Shown: in pieces, positions 11,301 to 21,065 of the stretch
Layout: every line of letters begins with the position of its first letter
Position numbering within the stretch: the stretch's first letter is position 1
NCBI RefSeq assembly: GCF_032854445.1
Contig: NC_088295.1
Span: 84,550,644 to 84,614,643 of the forward strand
Reading direction: 5' to 3'
Source of the DNA: Liolophura sinensis
Lineage: Eukaryota; Mollusca; Polyplacophora; Chitonida; Chitonidae
DNA length: 64,000 bases
Position numbers and translations under genes: made by a program
Notes under the pieces: generated by a model
Databases searched by the model: none
Told to the model about the DNA's origin: nothing
The model's input: only the letters and a program-made list of their open reading frames with translations

Positions 11301-13851
11301 AAAAGGATATGTTTTTGAGACTAGGATCAATAGAGTGGTAAATGAGGTATGAAAGGAAGAGAATGGATCAGACATCAAACAAGTAAAAAAAAAAGGTTTT
11401 GTCTTGAAATACTTCTTTAGTATTACAGAGTTATATTCCGCGCGAAAAGCATTTGGTCAAATGTCACATTTAGGTGTGAGAATTTCACATGTACCACTCT
11501 TCCTTTGTGAACTTAGTGCAATGCTAACTAATTGTTTCTACAGTTAGATTGGTAATTGCTTCATTAACAACTATAAGGGTGTTGTATACATGTAGATCAT
11601 CAAATATAGCCAATGACAAAGATATACATGTAGCTTTCCGCTTTTGAAGCTTACGATAAGACATCAACTTCTCAAAACCGCTGTTTAACATTTACAATGT
11701 CACTTAGATGGCTATTTAGCAGTATAGATTCCCCGTGTGATAAGTTGTGATGAAAATCTCCGCGAAGCACCGAAGGAAACATTTCTCGATTACCAGACAT
11801 AAATATTTCACTGGAATCCCTAGATGTAAAACGTTATCTCCGTTAATTTGTACATTGAGAGTACATTAAGTACACATTATACGACAACAGAGATAACTGC
11901 AAGTTTGACCTTGTTAATCATGATTAATGTATACATCAAAGTTCCGATGACTCAGCATATATGTTTATATTCTCACCTAGTAAATCGCCTTGGCATAAAA
12001 GAAAACATGGAAGGGTTTTATTACGGCATGAAACCAGGAACATAGCAGTTTTGACATCATCGGCGGTATTTATTATTGCCTTGTAAATTGACAACTCCCA
12101 ACGAAGCCGTATGTTGCTTGGATGCTGTATTGTTCTCTTTTTGTATTCATTTGTTTGATTGTTGCATAAACATTCGCTTTTGGTAAAAACAAAACAGTAT
12201 CTGACGTACAAGAGTCGTGCCTGTTCTTTGTGTGACCGCGCAGGTGACCGTAATTATTCCCGTTTGTCTATGACCGCTCAGAAGACCGTAATTATCCCCG
12301 TTGGTGTGTGACCTTGCAAATGACCGTAATTTTATCACAGTGATAAGCTTGGTTTATCACAGTTTTCTACATTCATTTATGGTCATCCCAAATATTAACC
12401 GGTTTTGATAGAATTTTGAATGCAGGTTTATTTCGTGCAACCTCATATCATTAAAAAAAAAAACAATTTACTTTGTTGAATGCAAAGGTTTTGTATTTTA
12501 TAGCGTGGGATACAAATCCTCAGAATTTGCTTCTTATGTTTCCTTCATCAGACAAAGAGCATGCCTCCATCAGTACAGCAACCTTTTCACGCCACTAATT
12601 TTGCGTGGCAGTGGTTCCACATACAGAAGGCTCTGGTACAGCAAGGCATCGTCAGCGTGGTCGCTGGTGTTGCCGTTGCCTGGGTGATCCTCGTGCTCAG
12701 TTCTGGTAACGTCATCGTTGGAACCATGGCAACACTTACTATAGCATCCGTAACAGTTTGCGTGGTGGGTCTGATACCGCTGGTGGGCTGGAAACTGGGG
12801 GTATGTTTCAACATGCATGAGTTTTCGTAGTTGGGAAGTATTGGAAACCCACACCTCGAAAATTGGATATTTTCACCGAGGATGTACAAGGTGTTGACAC
12901 AAATAACTGAGTTCACCTAGGTGATAGTACGTTTACAAAGGAAAATAAACATACAAAACATACAAATGATTTCTGACAGTGTGTCAGCTATAACTTTTTA
13001 GAGTAAAATCGAACTATATAGACACTTACAGAGGTTGAAATTCGCAGACAGTTAACCATACGTAACTTATAAGGTGTTTTATATGATTCAAGGATTCAAG
13101 TGTAAGATGTTACTTTCAAGTATTTACATGAACAGTTAGAATAAAACCCTAACTGTGGTAAATTGACAAGAGCCAGATTTTTCCGGTGACGAGTGAACTT
13201 ACACCGACTTTCACCCTGTCGTGTCTTCTTTACACTTACCACTCCATGCTTTAGTTCTTTTTGTATTTTTAAAACAGTACATACTATTGCAAAACTACAG
13301 ACGAAACTACATGAAATATTTTCTCGACTTAACAACAAAAAAGTATACACTGAACTGAGATCAATTTTGTTCCTTGTTTGTAGGTTTTAGAAGCCTTAAA
13401 CATGAGTCTGGTAGTAGGGTTGTCGGTGGACTATGCTGTTCACTTAGGGGTTGCATACACATACGCACCTTTCACAGACAGGAAGCGAAGGGTTCGACAT
13501 GCGTTGGGAGAGATAGGCCTTTCCGTCATATCCGGTGCTCTGACAACATTGGGATCTGGACTATTTATGATGTTTGCCGAAATAATTTTCTTTATGCAGT
13601 TTGGAATATTTATATTTGCAACAATAGGTTTTTCCATTGTGTTTTCGATGACTATTTTTCTGGTTGCCCTTTCTTTAATTGGGCCACAGGGAAACATGGG
13701 TGCAACTGCACCCATTCTGCGTGCTGTAAAATATAAATTCATTGGCCGGAAACAGAATGACGTTACATGCGAACAGTGTCAAGGTCAAGGTTTTCATTCA
13801 AATGTTTTAAGGGAAAGTACTGTGATCGATAAGGAAACGACTGATTTATAA
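5375..13851 (+). CDS. Dispatched-like RND transporter, paralogue 1 (8 coding exons, 1067 aa)
   Basis: Coding exons: 5375-5639, 6311-8019, 9117-9242, 9514-9645, 10388-10514, 10790-10917, 12552-12800, 13384-13851, all GT-AG, total 3204 nt. The start ATG follows an in-frame TAG at 5348. The N-terminal cytosolic segment (about 89 aa) leads to TM1 (about 90-112), then an extracellular loop with FDGTY and IPEVL motifs. A sterol-sensing/RND half begins near residue 346, with G416-A-D418-D419 in TM4 and a third Asp at 425, followed by TSVTTAAAFF, typical of Dispatched. TM7 is near 552-572. Exons 3-6 encode the second ectodomain. Exons 7-8 encode TM8-12, with GLSVDY (D928) in TM10. The paired TM4 and TM10 acidic residues are those used for cation-driven transport in the family. 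The tail carries a CxxCxGxG motif (C1041-G1048). The protein is shorter than typical Disp1 (about 1500 aa), and I see no R-X-K/R-R furin site. Family call is firm; orthology to Disp1 versus Disp3 is open. Confidence 0.88.
5744..6221 (+). mobile_element. SINE family A, interrupted host copy (intron 1, Dispatched-like gene 1)
   Basis: The 5' head (about 5744-5800, GGTTAGCACGCCAGTGC...ACCCAGGA) continues after an insertion at 6018-6221, ending in AATCAAATCAA. The element is flanked by ATAGTATAT at 5735-5743 and 6222-6230, a likely target-site duplication. Family A consensus, 5' to 3': tRNA-like head, B box GAGTTCAAGTCC, body, tail TTGAGTACGGCGTAAAACACC. Confidence 0.8.
5801..6005 (-). mobile_element. 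SINE family A, 5'-truncated copy nested in another SINE
   Basis: It begins with TTTATTTATTTATTTGATT (the tail in reverse) and runs to CCCCATTGGTG. It is flanked by a perfect 12-bp duplication AATTACCCAGGA at 5789-5800 and 6006-6017, taken from the host SINE. The tRNA-like head is missing, as expected for target-primed 5' truncation. Confidence 0.85.
8850..9032 (+). mobile_element. SINE family B, 5'-truncated (intron 2, Dispatched-like gene 1)
   Basis: Shares GGCGGGGCG, CAGCACTAAATAAAAGAG, GGAGGCACATTACATGCACT and TTGTTAAGCACGACGTTAA with the copies at 16905 and 34984. It ends about 85 bp before the exon 3 acceptor. Confidence 0.75.
9755..9962 (-). mobile_element. SINE family A copy (intron 4, Dispatched-like gene 1)
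   Basis: Diverged tail TTTTTTTACGCCGTATTCAC, body with AGCCAGCATGTGCTGGACT and GGAACTCAGAGCGACC. A shorter tail fragment of a second copy precedes it (about 9714-9754). Confidence 0.7.
9966..10080 (-). mobile_element. Family C SINE-like fragment (intron 4, Dispatched-like gene 1)
   Basis: Contains GATGGCGTTCAG, GGGAAACCGGAGG and CATTGACCTTTGACAAGTTA, shared with the fragments at 16250 and 61650. These look like a body module related to family A with a different internal segment. Confidence 0.5.
10918..12551 (+). other. Intron 6 of Dispatched-like gene 1
   Basis: Donor GTAATA at 10918 and acceptor CATCAG before 12552. Apart from a 3-copy minisatellite (12222-12333) I see no gene or recognised element. 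Confidence 0.7.
12222..12333. repeat. Three-copy minisatellite, ~38-44 bp unit
   Basis: The core TGACCG...GACCGTAATTAT..CCCGTT is repeated three times with moderate divergence inside intron 6. Confidence 0.6.
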
Positions 13852-13877
13852 CAGATTTATTTTTTGTTTACTTTGTA

Positions 13878-13883
13878 AATAAA
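13878..13883 (+). terminator. Poly(A) signal AATAAA of Dispatched-like gene 1
   Basis: AATAAA sits 27 nt after the TAA stop codon (13849-13851), which implies a very short 3' UTR of about 50 nt. It is the first such hexamer after the stop and is in the right orientation. Confidence 0.6.
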
Positions 13884-14839
13884 ATCTGTATAATTTACAT
13901 GTGTGGTCATTTATTTGCCTCTGTAGAGAGTCGCCATTTGTGTGATATATTATTTGATATTGATAATACGGTAGGAATAATGTGGAAAGACAATTTTGTA
14001 TGAAAAAACATCTTCAAATTATCAACCAGATAACTTTCCAAGACAAAGCAGAACAAAAGAAGGCGGCTCCAGGATTTGAACCATTGGCCTGCATGCTGAA
14101 CCCAATGACAACGGCTTCATACCACATGTCCTGCAAAGTGTAGTAAGTTGTGAAGTACATATGTATATAGTTACATTTTAAGCAATTGAATTATGGATGT
14201 ATGTCATTGTGAAATGACGCCTGTGGTTGCCTGATGTGATGGAAATTCGCCTATAAGAATAGATATTTGGAGATGCCCATTTCGGCAGTTTCATTTAGAA
14301 GTGAACAACAAAGGCCGAGGTATTCTGATAATTTCATTAATTATGAAGTAGTTATTCCAATGACGTTGTCAAGCGCGAGGCGACTTTCTCGGGTCCTCCG
14401 CAGGTAATATGCCCGGCATGTGTGAAGTCGGTCGGATGATCGGTTGTGGAGAAAAACGACGGACATGCGTGCAGAGATTCTTTACTTTACAATAAATGCA
14501 GTTACATTTGAAAAAAGATTTCGCTGAACGAAGATTCAGTAATAGTCCTGAAAACCCTTTCCTTTGGAAAAAAATCACCGCTAAACTACAAATCATGATG
14601 TACAAGGTAGTAAAAATGTATTGAGGTTACCAAAAAATTGAGGCTAACATTATACCGATTTCGGTGAAAGAGCATCGGAGCAAAATTGCTCACTTGGTAT
14701 CTTTTATCGGAGTTAGATACTGCGTGTAGGTCAGTCTATAACGGTAAGATTTAATTTTAAACTTAATATTCGAAGACTTAATAAAGCAAGGGCTGAGAAA
14801 ATAAAGTACTTATACCGTATCAAAAGTCTGCGTGACCAC

Positions 14840-14841
<2 letters not shown>

Positions 14842-14915
<74 letters not shown>
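14842..14915. repeat. (AT)n microsatellite
   Basis: Uninterrupted AT dinucleotide run of about 74 bp. Confidence 0.95.
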
Positions 14916-14917
<2 letters not shown>

Positions 14918-15105
14918 CACCATCTATGCAGAAGAAAACACCTAAAACATTTTTCTAATCATTTGTAAAGTGTTAAATGTCTAAGACTTCAGGAAGTTTT
15001 AATCTAAGATAAGAAATGCTTCTGCTTCTCCACCACAGCAAAATATAAATATATGGATATAATATTATTAAAGTTTATGATATATATTGAACATTTCAGA
15101 TTTCG

Positions 15106-15385
15106 TACGACGACGAGAAGTCAATTTAGGTGTGTGTACGTATACTGTGTCTTCTTGTGACAGGGAGAGTTCCTGCCGCCAGTGTGCTGACGCCACTGAA
15201 GTATCATGCCGAACACACCATGGAGACACATTAAACTGACAACGGGCCAACAAGTGCTTCTTGCTCTAACCTCTCAGAGCTGGTCGCCAAACGATACAGC
15301 AACAACTACCATTATTAAAACCTTTGATATCTCCTGATCTCCAGGCAGACGCTCTAAACATTAGGCCACCGAATCGAACTTTCCC
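15106..15385 (-). mobile_element. SINE family D, near full length
   Basis: Read on the - strand it starts with a tRNA-like head, GGTGGCCTAATGTTTAGAGC (A box), then GTCTGCCTGGAGATCAGGAG, then a body shared with the copy at 62285 (GGGCCAAC, TTGCT..AAC.TCTC in + orientation). Confidence 0.6.
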
Positions 15386-15589
15386 TCAAAACTAAAAGAC
15401 ACCGCCCATTTCCCAGCATGCCACATGTTTTTTAAATAATTATGACGTCAACGAGGCAGTGGGTTCTTGCCGTCGAAACTGCTTATTCACTTTAACATTA
15501 TGAGCTAGGAAAAGTGTTCTAACTTCATTTTGTTTGCAAGGATTTGGATTTTCAAAATATCGATTTGTAGAGCTTGGGTTGTTACCCAC

Positions 15590-16200
15590 AGCACATATAT
15601 GCTAGCCATGTTTGGTCAGTGTGCAGAGAAGATGCATCCTATTCGCACTTAGTCAGCGTGCATATAGCACGTATATTAGCTGGATTTACTCAGTGTGCAC
15701 AGTCAATCTGTTTAACACATATATGCTAGACATGTTGAGTCAGTGTGCACAGAACATTCATACTAGCTATGTTGAGTCAGCGTGTATATAGCACATACAT
15801 GATAGCCATGTTTAGTCAGCGTACATAACACATACATGCTAGTCATGTTGAGCCAGTGTGTATATAGCACATACATACTATAGCCATGTTTAGTCAATCT
15901 GTATAACAGATATATGCTAGCCATGTTGAGTCAGTGTGCATAGAACATTCATTCTAGCCATGTTGAGTCAGCGTGCATATAGCACATACATGCTAGCCTT
16001 GTTTAGTCAGCATGCATATAACACATACATGCTAGCCATGTTGAGTCAGTGTGTATAGCATATACATACTATAGCCATGTTTAGCCAATCTGTATAGCCA
16101 TGCTGAGTCAGTGTGCATAGACCATTCATACTGGCCGGGTTTACTGAGTGTGCATATAGCACATACATGCTTGTCATTCTTAGTCAGTGTGCATAGCAGG
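15590..16200. repeat. Minisatellite of GCACATACATGCTAGCCATG units
   Basis: About 10 degenerate units of roughly 55-65 bp, built from AGCACATACATGCTAGCCATG and TTGAGTCAGTGTGCATA. Alternating TTGAGTCAG and TTTAGTCAG variants suggest a two-monomer higher-order unit. Not coding. Confidence 0.85.
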
Positions 16201-16249
16201 TGCATATGTAAACCAGGTTTATTAAGTTAGCATAGCACTGCGATACAGT

Positions 16250-16356
16250 TAACGTCATACTCAAGAATATTTCCCTTATACGATGGCGGTAAGTTTTAGG
16301 TGGAGCAACCGAAGTGCCTGTACGGTAAACCATCGGCCTTTGGTAAGATATTCTCA
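16250..16356 (-). mobile_element. Family C SINE-like fragment
   Basis: TACTCAAGAATATTTCCCTT joins to ACGATGGCGGTAAGTTTTAG and GGCCTTTGGTAAGATA, paralleling the other family C fragments. Confidence 0.5.
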
Positions 16357-16423
16357 CTCGTTTCCACGAGCCCACTTAAGTCGTGTTTCAAATCAAACAA
16401 ATCCGAGCAATGTTAAGTCGTAT

Positions 16424-16596
16424 GTATTTATTAAATTGGTGTTTTACGCCATACTCAAGAATATTTCTCTTATATCAGTACGACACCTGCCATCATTATG
16501 GTGGGAGGAAACCGGGGAGAGCCCAGGGGAAACCCATGACCATCCGCAGGTTGCTGACAGACCTTCCCACTTACGACTGATACTCTGCCACGGAGG
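16424..16596 (-). mobile_element. SINE family A, internally deleted
   Basis: Tail GGTGTTTTACGCCATACTC and body are intact to TTCCCACTTACGACTG, then the sequence jumps to GCCACGGAGGTC, the extreme 5' head in reverse. The B-box region is therefore deleted. Confidence 0.75.
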
Positions 16597-16700
16597 TCTC
16601 GTGTCGTATTTCATATGACAATCATTTTCCAGTGAAGTTATCTTGAACACTGTCTAAAGAAAAAAAAATTAAAAAATAGGACAAATACGTTAGAATTTTG

Positions 16701-16736
16701 TATACATACATACATACATACATACATACATACATA
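16701..16736. repeat. (ATAC)n microsatellite
   Basis: Nine tandem tetranucleotide units. Confidence 0.95.
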
Positions 16737-16904
16737 GGCCTACATCGAAGTGAGATCAGTTTATACCTGTATTTCAAACAGAAGTAAGAGAAGTTTGCAA
16801 ATTAATCCGTAAGAGTCAATTGTATGATCCTCTCCTGTTTCAGTGTTCATCCATTGTTCATGCACATTACCATGTGAAATATGTCCTAAATGCAAAGGAC
16901 CAGC

Positions 16905-17252
16905 CACGATAGCATGGTTGGTAGAGCGTCCGCTTCGGGAGCCTTAAATCCAGCGTCAATCTTGAGTCACAGCTAAAACCTAAAAAGAGAAAGTTGTAAC
17001 TTCCTCGCTTGGCGTTCAACATGAAGGGGATAGTGCAACGACTGGTTGACCCGTATCAGTATGATGGCTCGGGCGGGGCGCCTTACTTACCTTCGGTAAG
17101 GCGTCTCAATGAAGCAGCACTAGATAAAAGAGTAAATTCGTCCTGCAACAAGGAGGCACATTATATGTACTCTAAGGATTCCTTCGTCGTTAAATGACTG
17201 AAAAATTGTTAAGTACGACGTTAAGCCCCAAGCACTCACTCACTCAAAGGCA
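16905..17252 (+). mobile_element. SINE family B, full length
   Basis: The head TAGCATGGTTGGTAGAGCG resembles a tRNA A box, followed by TCCGCTTCGGGAGCC. The body runs through GGGCGGGGCGCCTTACTTAC to the tail TTAAGTACGACGTTAAGCCC and CACTCACTCA. This is the only copy in the window that retains the tRNA-like head. Confidence 0.75.
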
Positions 17253-17846
17253 AATCTGAGAATCTGCTCCGCAGAGGTACGATGAGAAAGTGCAAATTTC
17301 AAAATCCCGTCATAGTTTTGTAAATTTCGGAATAAGAAGTGTAAAACGTGGTCGAAGCACTCATGAAAGTTATAATGCCATAAAGAGATTGTTGCTTAAT
17401 GATAACCCTCCAAACCTGCACTCTCGATCAAATTTTTTTACAAATTTTTCGTTCAAAGAAGGCACAAACGTTCAAACGAGTGTTTTTAATTTACGTTCTG
17501 AAAATCAACGTTAACCAGAAAAATATTTTTACTGAAGCCTTCTTGTGTGTATTTCTGCGTGCTGTCAAAGTTTCGTTTTGGTTAACGTTTGCCTTCATAT
17601 TTAAAACATAAACTTTATAATATGATCAGTTTTGTCATATTTAAGCCCGTTTAAAATCTGTATTTCTACTTATGTATATTAGGCATACTCAACAGTACGC
17701 TGGACTAACGAAGTATGTTTTGAGAACATGCTGCATATCGGGGAAGAGTTCGAATCTTTGTGGCTCTTCTTTTTTCTCTCTTTGGAAATATACTTTTGTG
17801 TTGAGTAAGGACAAAGGCCATCTCGCATTAAATAAGTGTTATTATG

Positions 17847-17937
17847 ATTTATTTATTTATTACATTGGTACTTTACGCCGTACTCGAGAATATTTCACTT
17901 ATGCGATGGCGGCCGGCATTATGGTGGGAGGAAACAT
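17847..17937 (-). mobile_element. SINE family A tail fragment
   Basis: TTTATTTATTTATT, CTTTACGCCGTACTCGAG, GGCGGCCGGCATTATGGTGG; truncated after the tail module. Confidence 0.75.
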
Positions 17938-18435
17938 AATAGAATAATAATACATTGATAGAATAAGCGGTCCACGGCACTCGTACGTCAATTTAGGTGA
18001 CCTTACATGAAGTTCAAAGTATCGCATGGCGCTCACTATATGTGGGAGAAAATAGCACACGTGGGAATATACGTCAATTATTTGACAAAGGTGTGTGGTT
18101 TTAGTTCACACACTATATGGTTTCCTTCAAACATAAAATCTGATCGCACTCGTAAAAGTCAGACATTATTTATAGTAGCCCCAATTAAATAAATTAAATT
18201 AATAAATATACAGAAAATCTCCGCGGTAGACGTGGTAAAGTTCGCGAGTTGCTTGAAAAAGCCAGTGGTTTAGTCCAGGCCCTCCGACTAGCGCACCCGT
18301 ATGCTACTTTTGACTACACTCAAAAATGATTCAGTTAATTTTAACAGAAATTCTGTTGTCTGGGTGATGCTAGATGTATTCTGTTATAATATCATAATAC
18401 TCTGTCATGTTCAATATAATATCCTGTTAGTCTTA

Positions 18436-18478
18436 TATTTATTTATTTCATTGGTGTTTTATGCCGTATTCGTTAGTC
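18436..18478 (-). mobile_element. SINE family A tail remnant
   Basis: Short match TTGGTGTTTTATGCCGTATTC preceded by an ATTT run. Confidence 0.5.
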
Positions 18479-18739
18479 TAATATAATCTTTATGTTGAAT
18501 TATGTTGACAATAAACTTTCTGTTAAAATTAAAAGAATATTTTTACCTTTCTCCAACTGGTGTACCGAGGTTACACCAATCAATAACTATCTAACCAGGG
18601 GACGATTCACAATCACTCGCAAATTTTAGAGCAGAATCTAAAAATTCTGGTATATATGAATATGTATGGTCTTTTCGGCATGTCAGTAGTACAATAGCTA
18701 TGTAGTTGTATGAAATTAGCCTGCGTGAATACCCAGGTG

Positions 18740-19060
18740 GATACACGTCACATCTGTATCCACACGGGAATGATCATTGCAGACAGAACCGGTCGACATT
18801 GGCTAAGCTCACTGTCACAGCGTATCGATAGCCAGTGAAAGATATGTCTCGACTGTTGAATTTGTTGTGGTCGGCGTAGCCCTGCGGAAGTTGATCCCAT
18901 CAGCCCTATACCACAGCGATCGCCTGCGCAGCGTAGAGGCAGACAGCCCCACTCCGCAGCTGCCGGGGCAACCCACGAGCAGCTTGTCTGACTGGACACG
19001 CGGTCTGAGCAGCGGCGTCGTTGTCGTCCAAAATGTTATTATGGATTATTAGAAAATGAC
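18740..19060. other. GC-rich stretch of unknown function
   Basis: Locally GC-rich compared with its surroundings, with overlapping ORFs on both strands (18867-19052 +, 18748-18999 -). Neither translation is recognisable and no convincing splice sites frame them. It could be a promoter or CpG-rich island of an unannotated leader exon of Dispatched-like gene 2. Confidence 0.3.
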
Positions 19061-21065
19061 TGTCTGGTCTCCTTGATCTGCAAGCATTTTGAGCCGTTCA
19101 GTTTGGAGCAGAAATGTGGGGACTGGCTATGGGTTATGGACAGAAGGCTGGCGGTGTACAGCAGGCTCCGATGAATGGACCCCAGATCATATAACGTATA
19201 GCGGGAGTTGTTCAAGTGGTTCATCATCACATACTGGTATGTATATAACTCTGTTTACGGAAATAAAGCTCTAACCGAGTCTATAGGCTTCCCATCAGCT
19301 TTAAGCTGCCAGGTCTGTTTCCCGATCAAGCCATCATTGCATATAGCAGTTTTACAGTCAAATGCGTATGCATGCAGTGACATGTGTATGCTACACATGA
19401 CACATACAGGCCTCGTCAATCTAGCGACTGTATATAATACCCCAAATTTTATTGACGTTATTGGTTTTAAATGAAGAAACGATGAATACACATTGGCTGC
19501 AGGGATTGAAGACTGTGTGACCTTGATGAGCTTAACAGTGTGTAACGTTTTGCCTCAATCGGTGAAAGTGACATGTTGGCCAATGTGCATCCATTGTCTA
19601 GCTCACATGTGGACACCTGCACACGTTTTCTGGTACCGAGGCCTTGTACAAAAGTGTCAGGTGGCTGACTCTATCCTTAACTAGAATATATTTAGGTTGA
19701 ATATGCAGGCGAAAATATTTATTGCTGACAGGTGTGTTGTGATCGTAATAGCTAAACTGATATTCCCGTGACCACGAATCTTTACTGAATGAAGCGAAAG
19801 CGTCAGGTAATGGCTCTTTGTTAACCCCATGCACACCGTCTGTTGCTTGTCAACACCTGGCCGACCGCAATGTACGAGTGCGACTCCATCTGCCACTGTG
19901 CTATTTTTATCTCTGCGGTTTACATTATCAATTCGTGGCTATCCATTCGTTCCGTCTACGAGCATTACCCCAGTTGAGGTAGTCTGCGTGGTGGGCAAAC
20001 TGCTGTATTGCTAGGCGTCTGAATCCTGCCATTAGATATCAGAGGATTTTTGTGGTGTCAGTGATAATTTATTTAAGTAAAATGACCAGCCTCTGAACAC
20101 GTAAATGTAGACTGCACCCGAATACGGAAGATTGGAGCATGAAGGCTGTTTAGGCATTCCGCTTGAGTAATGATTATGCCAGGGAAATAGGCGCCCGAGC
20201 ACATTATTTGGCACAATGTGAGGAAGCATATATGTAATTCTGGAGCATTAATTAACCTCCCTATGGGGTTGCAGATGACGAAAACATCATTTATGCCGAG
20301 GCCCACCTTCATGGTATAGGGCATGTGAGACAAATTAAATTTCTCTAGCAGGCAGTATTCTTTTTAGGTTGTCAAAGTGGTTTTAAAGATAAAATTTCCT
20401 CATCTCCCTGCAGTCAGCAGGTAAACCAGCCAGTGTCAGCGATGCAGTAAACAGTTAAGATAGCTCCTGAGAGAAGAATATTAAGGTAGGCAAGTAGGGA
20501 GGGGAGCCAGTTGCACCTGAGGTCACTTTCAAACATTTCTAAGAACAGACGTAACATACAAAATCAAATGGAATAAATCTATAGAAATTAACAAAAAGTT
20601 GAAAACATGCTGGGGTGTACTACGTTGGTGTTTGTACATTTATGTACATTGCTTACGTACCTTTATGGGCAGAAGGGAGTTGTCCGTCTAAAGAAAATCC
20701 ACGATAGGTCAAGATGCCAGTAACTGAATACATCATTTGTTAGTACAGTGCGACTCAAATGCTGAACCTTTGTAATTATCGTTTTACACTATCGTTTTAA
20801 AATCAAATATAACCAATGCAGCCAACCTTATGGATTTCAAAATGTTTAACTCCTCTGTTACACTTCCATGGATTTCCTCAAAGGCTAAGTCAGTTATCAA
20901 TCCATATGCTTAATATTTGATAATTTACATGGTAAATGGACATTTGAATTGTGGAATCCTTTAATGCGCAGTAAATGCATGTCTTCGTTATCGACAGGCA
21001 AATGGTTGCTGTGGAAACAGCATTGTTGCACCCTTGATTAGGGCTTGCATCGGCGTCATTCCGAC

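Larger units (their letters stand above)
13884..21065. other. Spacer between the two Dispatched-like genes
   Basis: About 7.2 kb without a recognised exon. It holds AT and CATA microsatellites, a ~600-bp minisatellite, SINEs of families A, B, C and D, and a GC-rich unexplained stretch (18740-19060). A minus-strand tRNA-like fragment with GGTTCAAATCC lies near 14045-14110. Confidence 0.6.

Noticed and set aside
21045-21065. TTG at 21045 as start codon
   Set aside because: Non-AUG; the first ATG in frame is 21066.
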